A stretch of 36,337 nt of DNA from Bacteroidales bacterium UBA1756 (GTDB taxonomy: Bacteria; Bacteroidota; Bacteroidia; Bacteroidales; WCHB1-69): positions 82,098-118,434 of the forward strand of contig DCHI01000007.1 of NCBI GenBank assembly GCA_002314795.1, written 5' to 3'. A program made the position numbers and the translations under genes. Below the pieces are notes generated by a model. It was not told where the DNA came from. It was given only the letters and a program-made list of their open reading frames with translations, and made no database searches. This document shows, one piece after another, positions 1 through 7,314 of this stretch. Position 1 is the stretch's first letter. The number at the start of each line of letters is the position of its first letter.

Positions 1-174
1 CGTCTCAGAAATATTACATTCAAAAATTTTGTAGAAGAAGACATTCCAATTCCGCCTTCTACTGGAACTATTACCCCAAATGATTTGTATCATCCTTATT
101 ATCAGATAAAAAAAACGGTCGGTGAGATGCCGACCGTTTTTATGATTCTGAAAAGAAAAAATCTCAGTGATTAG
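1..174 (+). CDS. Possible 3' end of an unknown gene, cut by the window edge
   Basis: Frame 1 is open from the first base to a TAG at 172-174 and would give 57 residues, with a fairly protein-like stretch around FVEEDIPIPPSTG. Frame 2 stops at about base 34 and frame 3 at 81-83. The weak point is that this frame runs straight through the hairpin at 111-141, which looks like a transcription terminator, so the real upstream gene could instead end in frame 3. No family is recognised. Confidence 0.3.
   Translation, partial: RLRNITFKNFVEEDIPIPPSTGTITPNDLYHPYYQIKKTVGEMPTVFMILKRKNLSD
111..141. terminator. Bidirectional rho-independent terminator after argF
   Basis: A 7-bp perfect stem CGGTCGG/CCGACCG (116-122 and 130-136) with a 7-nt loop is flanked by an A run on the left and a T run on the right, so it works in both directions. 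It lies 30 bp past the argF stop on the minus strand and would also end any transcript entering from the left. Confidence 0.8.
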
Positions 175-1172
175 TCACCCAAAGTAGCAACCATAACAGC
201 TTTGATGGTGTGCATACGGTTTTCAGCTTCGTCGAAAACGATGGAAGCTTCGGATTCGAAAACGTCTTCGGTCACTTCGATGCCGTCCATACCGAATTTT
301 TCGTGAACGTCGCGGCCGACTTGTGTTTCCAGGTTGTGGTATGCGGGCAAGCAGTGCATAAATTTGCATTTCGGGTTGCCCGTAAGAGCCATCATTTCCT
401 TGTTGACTTGGTACGGTTTCAACATACTGATACGTTCGTTCCAAACTTCGACAGGTTCGCCCATTGAAACCCATACGTCGGTATAAAGGAAGTCGCAACC
501 TTTAACGCCCTTCTTAACATCGTCGGTAACGGTGACGGTAGCGCCGGTTTCCTTTGCAATTTCCTTGCAAGTTTTAACGAGTTCTTTGTCCGGTTGAAGT
601 GCCTTAGGAGCAACGATGCGAACATCCATACCCATCTTGGCACCGCCAACCATCAAGGAGTTGCCCATATTGAAACGAGCATCGCCGAGGTAAGCGAAGG
701 TGACTTTGTTGAGCGGTTTGTCAATATGTTCGCTCATCGTGAGGAAGTCAGCCAAAATCTGAGTCGGGTGAAATTCGTTGGTCAAGCCGTTCCATACGGG
801 AACGCCGGCGAACTTAGCCAATTCTTCAACGGTAGTCTGTTTGAAACCACGGTATTCGATACCATCGTACATACGGCCTAAAACGCGGGCGGTGTCAGCC
901 ATAGATTCCTTGATGCCAATCTGTGAACCGGTAGGTCCCAAATAGGTAACGTGAGCTCCCTGATCGTAAGCGGCAACTTCGAAAGCGCAACGGGTACGGG
1001 TGGAGGTTTTTTCAAAAATCAAAGCAATATTCTTGCCGGTCAAACGGGGTTGTTCCGTTCCCGTGTATTTTGCTTTTTTCAGATTGGCTGCCAAATCAAG
1101 CAAATATTGAATTTCCTTAGGAGTGAAATCTAATAATTTCAAAAAGTTTCTGTTTCTAAGATTGAATGCCAT
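171..1172 (-). CDS. argF: Ornithine carbamoyltransferase
   Basis: This enzyme joins carbamoyl phosphate and ornithine to give citrulline and phosphate in arginine metabolism, in the cytoplasm. The 333-residue length is typical. The carbamoyl-phosphate motif STRTR is at 57-61, HPTQ at 135-138, the ornithine-binding SMG loop at 236-238, and the catalytic HCLP at 273-276. The intact SMG loop favours a classical ornithine enzyme over the N-succinyl- or N-acetylornithine enzymes known from some Bacteroidetes. It is transcribed alone from a clear -7 box at 1261-1268 and ends in a strong terminator. No other arg gene is present, so an anabolic role cannot be told from a catabolic (arcB-type) one. 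Confidence 0.95.
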   Translation of the reverse strand: MAFNLRNRNFLKLLDFTPKEIQYLLDLAANLKKAKYTGTEQPRLTGKNIALIFEKTSTRTRCAFEVAAYDQGAHVTYLGPTGSQIGIKESMADTARVLGRMYDGIEYRGFKQTTVEELAKFAGVPVWNGLTNEFHPTQILADFLTMSEHIDKPLNKVTFAYLGDARFNMGNSLMVGGAKMGMDVRIVAPKALQPDKELVKTCKEIAKETGATVTVTDDVKKGVKGCDFLYTDVWVSMGEPVEVWNERISMLKPYQVNKEMMALTGNPKCKFMHCLPAYHNLETQVGRDVHEKFGMDGIEVTEDVFESEASIVFDEAENRMHTIKAVMVATLGD

Positions 1173-1260
1173 AATAAATTGGTTTTTAAATGTTTATATA
1201 TATAATTTGTAATTATTCAAAACGATGTGAAGAGCGGCAACGCCCTTTCCAAACGGGCGG

Positions 1261-1268
1261 CAAAAGTA
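1261..1268 (-). promoter_or_regulatory. Bacteroidetes -7 box for argF
   Basis: On the minus strand this reads TACTTTTG, followed by C, a perfect TAnnTTTG match. The argF ATG is about 90 nt downstream. Just after the start site the leader has a short hairpin CGCCC/GGGCG (1241-1259). Directly upstream, where a -33 element would sit, lies the 9-bp repeat array at 1278-1313. Confidence 0.75.
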
Positions 1269-1277
1269 CGAATTTAG

Positions 1278-1313
1278 TTTATAAAGTTGGTAAGGTTTGT
1301 AAAGTTTATAATG
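1278..1313 (+). repeat. Four tandem 9-bp units of the TTTGTAAAG family
   Basis: The four units read TTTATAAAG, TTGGTAAGG, TTTGTAAAG and TTTATAATG with no gaps. The same unit recurs in opposite orientation at 3946-3990 and again near 36302. The array begins about 10 bp upstream of the argF -7 box. Confidence 0.7.
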
Positions 1314-1567
1314 TGGAGGCGCAAAGTTTTGCCCCTATGTTATATTGAATCTGACAATGTTCAAATACAGATAATCGAATTAATAATTAAAGTGTATTTT
1401 TGCAACCATAATATTTTAACACTGGTTCTCTTACAGATAAACAAGAGATAGTAGAAATCCATAATGACGAATATGGAGCAACCGAAGATAATCTGTCCAA
1501 TACAATCAAGAACTGACAGGGTAGGTAGAGGATGCAGAGAAAACTTGGATGTCAATAGAAAAAACGT
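1314..1567. other. Intergenic stretch with a promoter and possible gene remnants
   Basis: No convincing gene is seen here. It contains the candidate promoter at 1395-1402. Two short open frames overlap: about 34 codons ending in TGA near 1522, rich in D, E and N, and 35 codons at 1464-1571 whose TGA overlaps the ATG of the next gene. Either could be decayed coding sequence, and neither is recognisable. Confidence 0.35.
1395..1402 (+). promoter_or_regulatory. Candidate -7 box for the LRR/WG-repeat gene
   Basis: TATTTTTG followed by C fits TAnnTTTG. The ATG is 166 nt downstream, giving an unusually long leader for this window. No good -33 element is visible. Confidence 0.45.
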
Positions 1568-3532
1568 ATGAAAATATACACTCACATCATTGGCGAAGAG
1601 CCTTTTGAAAAATGGGCTGAATCTCACGCTGATTGTGAAAAACTGATATTAAAAGGGACCATTAAGGATGATGTTAAAGGTGACGAGCACAGAAAATATG
1701 ATTCCGTCATTTTTAATATGACTCATTTGAGAATAGTTAATATTGACGAGTTAAACATCGTTTACCAGTATAATACAGAAGAGGAAGCAATAGACTACAA
1801 TATGATATTTGCTTCTCAGGATGTTTCTTACTTCGATTATGATTTTTCTCTCGGAATACTTGGGAGGATGGTTCTCAATAAAGATTATTCAAATGACTTT
1901 TCCGTCAGTGCTGAAGATGTACGCTCTATTGATGGGAAAGTTCTTGTCTGGATAAAGCCACAGGAAGAAATCTCAATACCCTTTGGAATTGAAATTATCG
2001 GCAGATATACGTGTTTTTCATTTGAAGATCTTTGTTATTTGAAAATTCCTGACACGGTTAAAGTAATTGAAGACTATGCATTCCATCAGAGCAATCTCAG
2101 CGCCACGTTAACTTTGCCTGATAGTATTATCCGCTTGGGAAAATATTCATTTGCAGATTGTGATATAGATAATATCATTTTTCCTAATAATATCAAGATA
2201 ATACCCGAGGGCTGCTTTAGCGGAGTCGTAATCTTTGATATCGTGATTCCTCCTTCAGTAACTGAGATACAAGACTTTGCTTTTGGTTATTGTTTTGATA
2301 TTACCGTTCCCGAGGGAGTAAAAAAAATTGGGAATCAGGCTTTTCCTCACGCGGAAGAAATTGACCTTCCATCCACTTTGGAATTTCTCGACACTTCATT
2401 TTATGAAGATGAAGATAACCCTCCGGAATGCAACCCCTACATTCGGGTAAATCCTGATAATCCCTGGTTCTATGCCATTGATGGAACACTTTATAAACGA
2501 GGACAAGAAGAACCTTATTTGGGCTTCATCTATGAAGAGAAGAAACCTCCTCAATTAGTTTTCTTCCCAGAAACCAAAGATAAAGAATATTCAGTTGAAG
2601 AGGTCCTATCCGATTATCCTGAAAACAACATCAAACCAATCAACTCAGAAAAAACACTGTTTTGGGTTTATATGCCTTTTCTGGGAATTAACATAATAGA
2701 TCGTAGTAAGCATCAATATCTGAGTAAAAAGATGATTAATAATGTGTCATTTATTTTTGAAGGCGCAATTATGCTTACTGACAAAGAATACAATCACCAT
2801 ATATATAGCAACAACTTGAAAGAATTGCTTATCAGTGATAGAAACACATCCTTTTCAATTTATGATTTTGATGAAGAAGGCAGGGTATATATTGAAGAAA
2901 ATGAACCTATTGATCATTCTAACTTTTTTCCATTTAAGCCATCTCCCGTAAAGCAGTGGTGTATCCGCTATGATGGCACGCCTATTTTGAATCAGAAATA
3001 TGAAGGTCTGGGTAAATTCTCTAAAGAAGGCATTGCTACTGCTAAGCTTAATAAACGATGGGGAATGATTAACTTGAATGAAGATATCCTCATTCCATTT
3101 GAATATCATTCACTCAAAAAATTCAACAACCTCGGATGGGCTGAAGCAAAAAAAGGAAAAAAAACCGGCTACATAGACAGAAACAACAACATTGTCATTC
3201 CATTCAAATATGATTTCTTCTACCATAGTTTTGACCATTACGAGGTTGCCATCGCGTTCATCAGAGAAGGAAATAAAGAGAAAGCAATATATATAGACAG
3301 GAACAATCAGATACTTGGAATACAAGATATGGATATTTCCCCTGAAGGATTATGGGAAAAAAAATTTCATATTTTCAAATTGAACGGTAAATATGGGTAT
3401 TGTCTTCAGTTTGGATATGATTTCTCAGGATGCAGATATAAAGCAATTGAAATAATAACTCCTAACCATATCCGTATTTCCGAAGATGGGGAGACATTCA
3501 CGGAACTGTCTTATTCCAGCATAATGTCATAA
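1568..3532 (+). CDS. LRR_5 (BspA-like) and WG-repeat protein, no signal peptide
   Basis: This is a 654-residue protein of unknown role. Residues about 137-285 carry BspA-type leucine-rich repeats with the pattern IP.GIEIIG.Y.F followed by LPDSI..LG.YSFADC. Residues about 460-580 carry WG-type repeats, for example GKFSKEGIATAKLNKRWGMI and the paired units ending in IPFEYH and IPFKYD. Both are interaction folds. Unlike most BspA proteins it has no signal peptide or membrane segment, so it is probably cytoplasmic. The gene is visibly richer in A+T and in ATA, AAT and AGA codons than argF and hydG beside it, which suggests transfer. It stands alone, converging on hydG. Confidence 0.75.
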   Translation: MKIYTHIIGEEPFEKWAESHADCEKLILKGTIKDDVKGDEHRKYDSVIFNMTHLRIVNIDELNIVYQYNTEEEAIDYNMIFASQDVSYFDYDFSLGILGRMVLNKDYSNDFSVSAEDVRSIDGKVLVWIKPQEEISIPFGIEIIGRYTCFSFEDLCYLKIPDTVKVIEDYAFHQSNLSATLTLPDSIIRLGKYSFADCDIDNIIFPNNIKIIPEGCFSGVVIFDIVIPPSVTEIQDFAFGYCFDITVPEGVKKIGNQAFPHAEEIDLPSTLEFLDTSFYEDEDNPPECNPYIRVNPDNPWFYAIDGTLYKRGQEEPYLGFIYEEKKPPQLVFFPETKDKEYSVEEVLSDYPENNIKPINSEKTLFWVYMPFLGINIIDRSKHQYLSKKMINNVSFIFEGAIMLTDKEYNHHIYSNNLKELLISDRNTSFSIYDFDEEGRVYIEENEPIDHSNFFPFKPSPVKQWCIRYDGTPILNQKYEGLGKFSKEGIATAKLNKRWGMINLNEDILIPFEYHSLKKFNNLGWAEAKKGKKTGYIDRNNNIVIPFKYDFFYHSFDHYEVAIAFIREGNKEKAIYIDRNNQILGIQDMDISPEGLWEKKFHIFKLNGKYGYCLQFGYDFSGCRYKAIEIITPNHIRISEDGETFTELSYSSIMS

Positions 3533-3557
3533 TACAGTACTCCTTGGTTGGGATTGA

Positions 3558-3709
3558 CTATAGATAAAAGTCACCTTTGCCATTAAGCAGCACAAGACGG
3601 ACCATATTCTCCATCTCGCAGTAAAATTCGGCGTATAATCCTCTGTGAACACACCCCATCGCATAAAAAAAGTATTGCTATGAGGCATATTATCATCATC
3701 AGCCAGCAC
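3558..3709 (-). pseudogene. Possible decayed coding fragment
   Basis: On the minus strand a frame ending in TAG at 3558-3560 encodes a protein-like tail that includes EMENMVRLVLLNGKGDFYL. It is open only back to a TAG near a T7 tract. Immediately before that tract a second frame continues with DDDNMPHSNTFF. Joining the two needs one frameshift in the T run, a common way genes decay. No family is recognised and the call is weak. Confidence 0.22.
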
Positions 3710-3856
3710 TGTGCCCTGGGGCTTGTTTGGGGAGAGCTGCGTCGTTCGTAGGTAGGAGAAGTTACGAATAATAAAATGCCAGAGCGTAATAAAAGACTTT
3801 TTAGAAGTTCTCTCGATTTTTTGAAAAAAGTGACTTTTTTTGCAATAAATATTCCA

Positions 3857-3889
3857 TACTGCATAAAATATGTACTTTTTTATGCAGTA
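3857..3889. repeat. Perfect 12-bp inverted repeat
   Basis: TACTGCATAAAA (3857-3868) and its exact reverse complement TTTTATGCAGTA (3878-3889) are separated by 9 bp. It lies in a gene-free stretch beyond the hydG 3' end. It has no G/C-rich core and no clear gene to terminate, so an operator or a remnant of a mobile-element end is possible. Confidence 0.5.
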
Positions 3890-3945
3890 CAGATAGTAAA
3901 TAGAATAAAAAACGCCTGAGCCGCGGCCTGAAATTTATTTCCTCC

Positions 3946-3990
3946 CTTTACAAACCTTACAAACTTTACGAACTTTACAAACCTTACGAA
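3946..3990 (-). repeat. Five tandem 9-bp units of the TTTGTAAAG family
   Basis: On the plus strand five gapless units read CTTTACAAA, CCTTACAAA, CTTTACGAA, CTTTACAAA and CCTTACGAA, exactly 45 bp. They are the reverse complement of the units at 1278-1313. The array lies just beyond the hydG terminator. Confidence 0.8.
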
Positions 3991-3999
3991 CCCAAAAAG

Positions 4000-4031
4000 A
4001 AAAAGTCCCGCCTTTGCAGACGGAACCTTTT
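4000..4031 (-). terminator. Rho-independent terminator of hydG
   Basis: On the minus strand GTTCCGTC pairs with GGCGGGAC (8 bp with two G-U pairs) around a 6-nt loop, followed by TTTTTC. It lies about 30 bp past the hydG stop. Confidence 0.6.
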
Positions 4032-4063
4032 CGGAAATATAAACAAAGTAACTAAAGTCGGGA

Positions 4064-5518
4064 TTAGAAATAGAGGTCGCGTTCCCCTTTCTTGATGCGT
4101 TCAATGCGGGCGAGAAGTTCTTCACGGAACTGCTCATCCACATTGCAGATGTTGTTTTCGATGACTTTCCACCCTTTGGCAGCCACTTCCGGCTTCGCAT
4201 AATCAACGAGGTATTCGCTGAGCGTGAGGATGGCGTTGGGAGTACAGTAACGTTTGATGAAACCGGGAACACTGAATTCCATAAAATGTTCGCCGGTACG
4301 TCCCAAGCGGTAACAAGCCGTACAGAAACTGGGAATGTAGTTGCCGTCCAGCAGTTCATCGATGATGTCACCGAGGTTGCGGTCGTCGCCAATCTTGAAC
4401 TGTTCGCGGTCCAGGTTCTGGTTTTCCACTTTGTCACTGTTTTTCTCCGTTTCTTCGTGATGATACTTGTAGTCACCAATTTGGAGATTGGTGCCGCCAT
4501 CAATTTGTGAAATGCCGTATTGGATGGCTTTGGCACGGAATTCGGCCGTTTCGCGGGCGGTCAAAATCATACCGGTATAAGGAACGGCCAAACGGAAAAT
4601 GGCGATGATTTTTTCAAAGGTGTCGTCATCCACAAAATATTTGGTATCGATGTCCAAACCGGAAGCGTCCTTGATACGCGGGAAGGAAATGGTGTGCGGG
4701 CCAACGTTGAAGCAGGCCTCCAAGTGGTTGGTATGACGAATCATAGCCAAAACTTCGAAACGCCAATCGTAAAGACCGAACAGGATTCCGAGTCCGTTGT
4801 CGTCGATGCCGGCTTGTTGAGCACGGTCCATAGCGGTGAGTCGCCATTCGTAATTTCCTTTCATCGTGTTGGCCGGATGATACCAGGAATAGGCCTCCGG
4901 ATGATAGGTCTCCTGGAAAATCTGGTAGGTACCGATGCCGGCTTCTTTCACGGTGCGGAAACCTTCCACATCAAGGGGAGCCGCATTGATGTTGACACGG
5001 CGGATAGAACCGTTGCCTTTGCGTACGGAGTAGGCGAGGCGGGTGGTGTGGGCGATAAATTCCGGAGAATATTTCGGAGATTCACCATAAACCAAAATCA
5101 GACGTTTTTGCCCGTCATCTTGCAGAGCTTCAATGTTATGGACAAATTCTTCGTCGGTCAAAGTGGTACGAATCTGTTCCCGGTTGGAGGCGCGGAAACC
5201 GCAGTATTTGCAATTGTTGATACAGTGATTTCCTACATACAACGGGGCGAACAGCACGATACGGTTGCCGTAGATACGACGTTTCAGTTCGCGGGCACCT
5301 TCCTTGATTTCTTCAACCAAAGCCGGGTCCGTTGTATTGACGAGAACGGCGGTCTCTTCCAACGTGAGGCGTTCCTTGCTCAATGATTTTTGAATAAGGG
5401 CGCGGACACGTTCGGGCGTACTTTTCGTGTTATTGATGAAATCCCAAATTTCATCAGGATCAATAAAAGGTTTGCCAATTTCGTCGGGAATACGACATTT
5501 TTCTGGATTGAATTTCAT
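4064..5518 (-). CDS. hydG: [FeFe]-hydrogenase maturase HydG (radical SAM tyrosine lyase)
   Basis: HydG cleaves tyrosine with S-adenosylmethionine to supply the CO and cyanide ligands of the hydrogenase H-cluster. The protein has 484 residues. The radical-SAM cluster motif CX3CX2C is C99, C103 and C106. The C-terminal motif CX2CX22C is C399, C402 and C425, with exactly 22 residues in the gap; this second cluster separates HydG from the thiamine enzyme ThiH. The ATG at 5518 is chosen because the 58 residues upstream lack family resemblance and overlap the end of the preceding gene. It follows the TM1266-like gene by 34 bp, so the two form one transcript. HydE, HydF and the hydrogenase itself are not in the window. 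Confidence 0.93.
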   Translation of the reverse strand: MKFNPEKCRIPDEIGKPFIDPDEIWDFINNTKSTPERVRALIQKSLSKERLTLEETAVLVNTTDPALVEEIKEGARELKRRIYGNRIVLFAPLYVGNHCINNCKYCGFRASNREQIRTTLTDEEFVHNIEALQDDGQKRLILVYGESPKYSPEFIAHTTRLAYSVRKGNGSIRRVNINAAPLDVEGFRTVKEAGIGTYQIFQETYHPEAYSWYHPANTMKGNYEWRLTAMDRAQQAGIDDNGLGILFGLYDWRFEVLAMIRHTNHLEACFNVGPHTISFPRIKDASGLDIDTKYFVDDDTFEKIIAIFRLAVPYTGMILTARETAEFRAKAIQYGISQIDGGTNLQIGDYKYHHEETEKNSDKVENQNLDREQFKIGDDRNLGDIIDELLDGNYIPSFCTACYRLGRTGEHFMEFSVPGFIKRYCTPNAILTLSEYLVDYAKPEVAAKGWKVIENNICNVDEQFREELLARIERIKKGERDLYF

Positions 5519-5552
5519 AACGTAACAGTTTGATTTATTGCAATTTGATTTT

Positions 5553-5819
5553 TTAGTTTTCTTCGTTTCTTCGTTTTCCCTTTGCCACCATCGACTTAGC
5601 TTCCACATCGGGCAGGCGGCCGAGTTTTCCGGTGAGGGCACTGATTTGGTCGGTGTCGCCTTCAATGATGAGGGAAATGAAATGGAGGTCACGTTCGCGC
5701 AGAGGCAGTCCCTGACGGGCCATAATCAAAGACGCAAACTCCGAAAGAAGTTCGTTTACTTTGGGAACGATGTCGCGATTGGATATGAGGATGCTGATGC
5801 TTCCGATTCTCTTTTCCAT
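5553..5819 (-). CDS. TM1266-family putative iron-only hydrogenase system regulator
   Basis: This is a small 88-residue ACT-like protein of the TM1266 family, annotated as a putative regulator of the iron-only hydrogenase system. The N-terminus MEKRIGSISILISNRD followed by VNELLSEFASLIMARQGLP and HFISLIIEGDTDQISALTGK is typical. The ATG at 5819 is used because a longer frame up to 5888 adds 23 residues foreign to the family. It is the first gene of a two-gene operon with hydG, read from the -7 box at 5915-5922. The pairing supports the assignment of both genes; the molecular mechanism of the family is not established. Confidence 0.85.
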   Translation of the reverse strand: MEKRIGSISILISNRDIVPKVNELLSEFASLIMARQGLPLRERDLHFISLIIEGDTDQISALTGKLGRLPDVEAKSMVAKGKRRNEEN

Positions 5820-5914
5820 TAGATTTTCCTTTGGATTAGACTGATTAACAATAAAATGCCGAATTTGTTTACTTTGGGGAAGACGCATCCGCCCCTCGGA
5901 GCAAAACGACGCGG

Positions 5915-5922
5915 CAAAAGTA
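5915..5922 (-). promoter_or_regulatory. -7 box for the TM1266-hydG operon
   Basis: On the minus strand this reads TACTTTTG followed by C. The ATG is 96 nt downstream. Immediately upstream the 7-bp repeat array at 5930-5975 occupies the place of the -33 element. Confidence 0.75.
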
Positions 5923-5929
5923 CGAAAAA

Positions 5930-5975
5930 AAGTATGAAAAAAGTATGAAGTAGAAAGTAGGAAGTGTGAAGTATT
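5930..5975 (+). repeat. 7-bp tandem repeat array of the GAAGTAG family
   Basis: Successive units read close to AAGTATG, AAGTAGA, AAGTAGG, AAGTGTG and AAGTATT at a 7-bp period, preceded by A-rich variants. The same family recurs at 16036-16110. Here it abuts the hydG operon promoter. Confidence 0.65.
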
Positions 5976-5983
5976 AGTATGGG

Positions 5984-7150
5984 CTATAAAGGGGGTAATA
6001 TCACTTCGTTTTGTTGTTCGTTAGGGTGAAGCAGAAACATACAGTAATAGACTGGAAGATAAGTCACTTTATCCTCTTTCTTCACCTCGCGATCGTTGCA
6101 AAATACGATGGCACGCTGGATGTCATAGTCAGCGTTCCCCATAAAACGCGCCAATGATGTGTGAATACGATAATCTTTGCCCGACTTAACCTCTATCGGC
6201 AGAACACTCAGTCTATCATAGTCATCTACCAAAAAATCAACTTCCCCCTTTTTTTTATTGTCGTAATAATGCAATGGAAAACCGTGTGCGTGAAGCTCTT
6301 GAGCAACAACCGACTCATATACTGCCCCTAAATTCACGCTCTTTTGCTCATCTAATACGGCATTGACATTCAAACCATACAGTAACTGTGTCAATATTCC
6401 CACATCATTCAAATAGAGTTTTATCAGATTTTTGTGTTCGCTTTCTATCAATGGAAACACAGGATTGCTAATGGCAGTTACTCCGAGAGTGATTCCACTA
6501 TTGGCAAGGTACTCGAATTCGTCGGCGTAATCCATAAAATCCTTTCCCTTCTTGTCTTCTATATTCTTGAATATGATGCGTTTCTTGCGATTTTCAAGGG
6601 TACTCGGGATTAGATCATATATCTTGCGTATTTTCAGTTTTCGTCCGGAATCATATTGTGATGCGTCAAGTTTGTAAAGATTATGAATCTCACTTTGTGT
6701 CTGTCTTACACGTACCATATTGCGGTCAGCCAAAAAGCGATTCACAGCTTCCGGCAGTCCTCCGATAAGCAGGTAGTATCGGAATCGTTTCATTATCATT
6801 TGGTGTTCCTCCTCACTCAGACTCTCTTGTGAAACGAACTTCATTCTTATTTGCTCAATCCATTCCTCTGTAGTTCCTACGGCCCATAAAAATTCCTCAA
6901 AATCAAGTGGATACATTTGTCTAACCTCAATACTTCCTATGGGAATGGATGGCGTTTGAGCTAACGCTATGCCTAACTGTGACCCACTGGCAATATAGCG
7001 GAAACGGTTCTCTTCTCGAAGAAATTTCAACATTGTAAACAGATGAGGGTATGCTTGTATTTCATCTAAGAAAATAAGTGTGTCGCGTTGGTCCCCCAAG
7101 CTTTTTTTTACATAGTTGCCTAAACGGATATAGAAATCCTGCGTGCTATG
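5984..7150 (-). pseudogene. DUF4143 AAA ATPase, 5'-truncated (Walker A lost)
   Basis: This is closely related to the intact 460-residue protein at 34702-36084, aligning from its residue 66 (KSTTDFY here HSTQDFY) to the end. It keeps Walker B (TLIFLDEIQ), the central region and the C-terminal nuclease-like motif GEVDFLVDD...PIEVKSGKDY. The first 65 residues, including Walker A GARQIGKS, are missing. The frame stays open upstream to a TAG at 7211-7213 but contains no ATG and becomes AT-rich non-homologous sequence. Only a TTG at 7099 could start a 371-residue product, which would lack the P-loop. No -7 box is seen upstream, while the 33-bp-spaced repeat array survives, so an internal deletion took the promoter and the N-terminus. 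Confidence 0.8.
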
Positions 7151-7208
7151 GATATTTAAATATAAATAATTGATATTTAATATATTATATGTAATTTTAT
7201 TTTTATTT

Positions 7209-7259
7209 ACCTACTTTTTCCGATTTTTATATCATAATTTCACCTACTTTTTCCGATTT
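7209..7259 (-). repeat. Two-copy upstream array, 33-bp period, of the truncated DUF4143 gene
   Basis: The 18-bp unit AAATCGGAAAAAGTAGGT on the minus strand occurs exactly twice, at 7209-7226 and 7242-7259, with a 33-bp period. The other DUF4143 genes have comparable arrays at 12617-12692 and 36211-36295. The array also lies upstream of the divergent Sel1-repeat gene. Confidence 0.8.
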
Positions 7260-7290
7260 CCGCAAACTATTACATTAAAGAAAAAACTCC

Positions 7291-7298
7291 TACTTTTG
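7291..7298 (+). promoter_or_regulatory. -7 box for the Sel1-repeat gene, with T7 start tract
   Basis: TACTTTTG followed by C. The ATG at 7315 is only 16 nt away, so the transcript is nearly leaderless. Seven T residues (7306-7312) cover the expected start site. Confidence 0.75.
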
Positions 7299-7314
7299 CG
7301 GCCTGTTTTTTTGT

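Noticed and set aside
171..1172. N-succinyl- or N-acetylornithine carbamoyltransferase
   Set aside because: The SMG ornithine loop and HPTQ/HCLP layout are those of the classical enzyme.
1464..1571. 35-codon frame ending in an ATGA overlap with the LRR/WG gene
   Set aside because: No similarity, unusual composition, and it competes with another open frame over the same bases; chance or debris is as likely.
4064..5518. ThiH (thiamine synthesis) as an alternative for HydG
   Set aside because: The C-terminal CX2CX22C motif and the TM1266 neighbour are specific to HydG; no thi genes are nearby.
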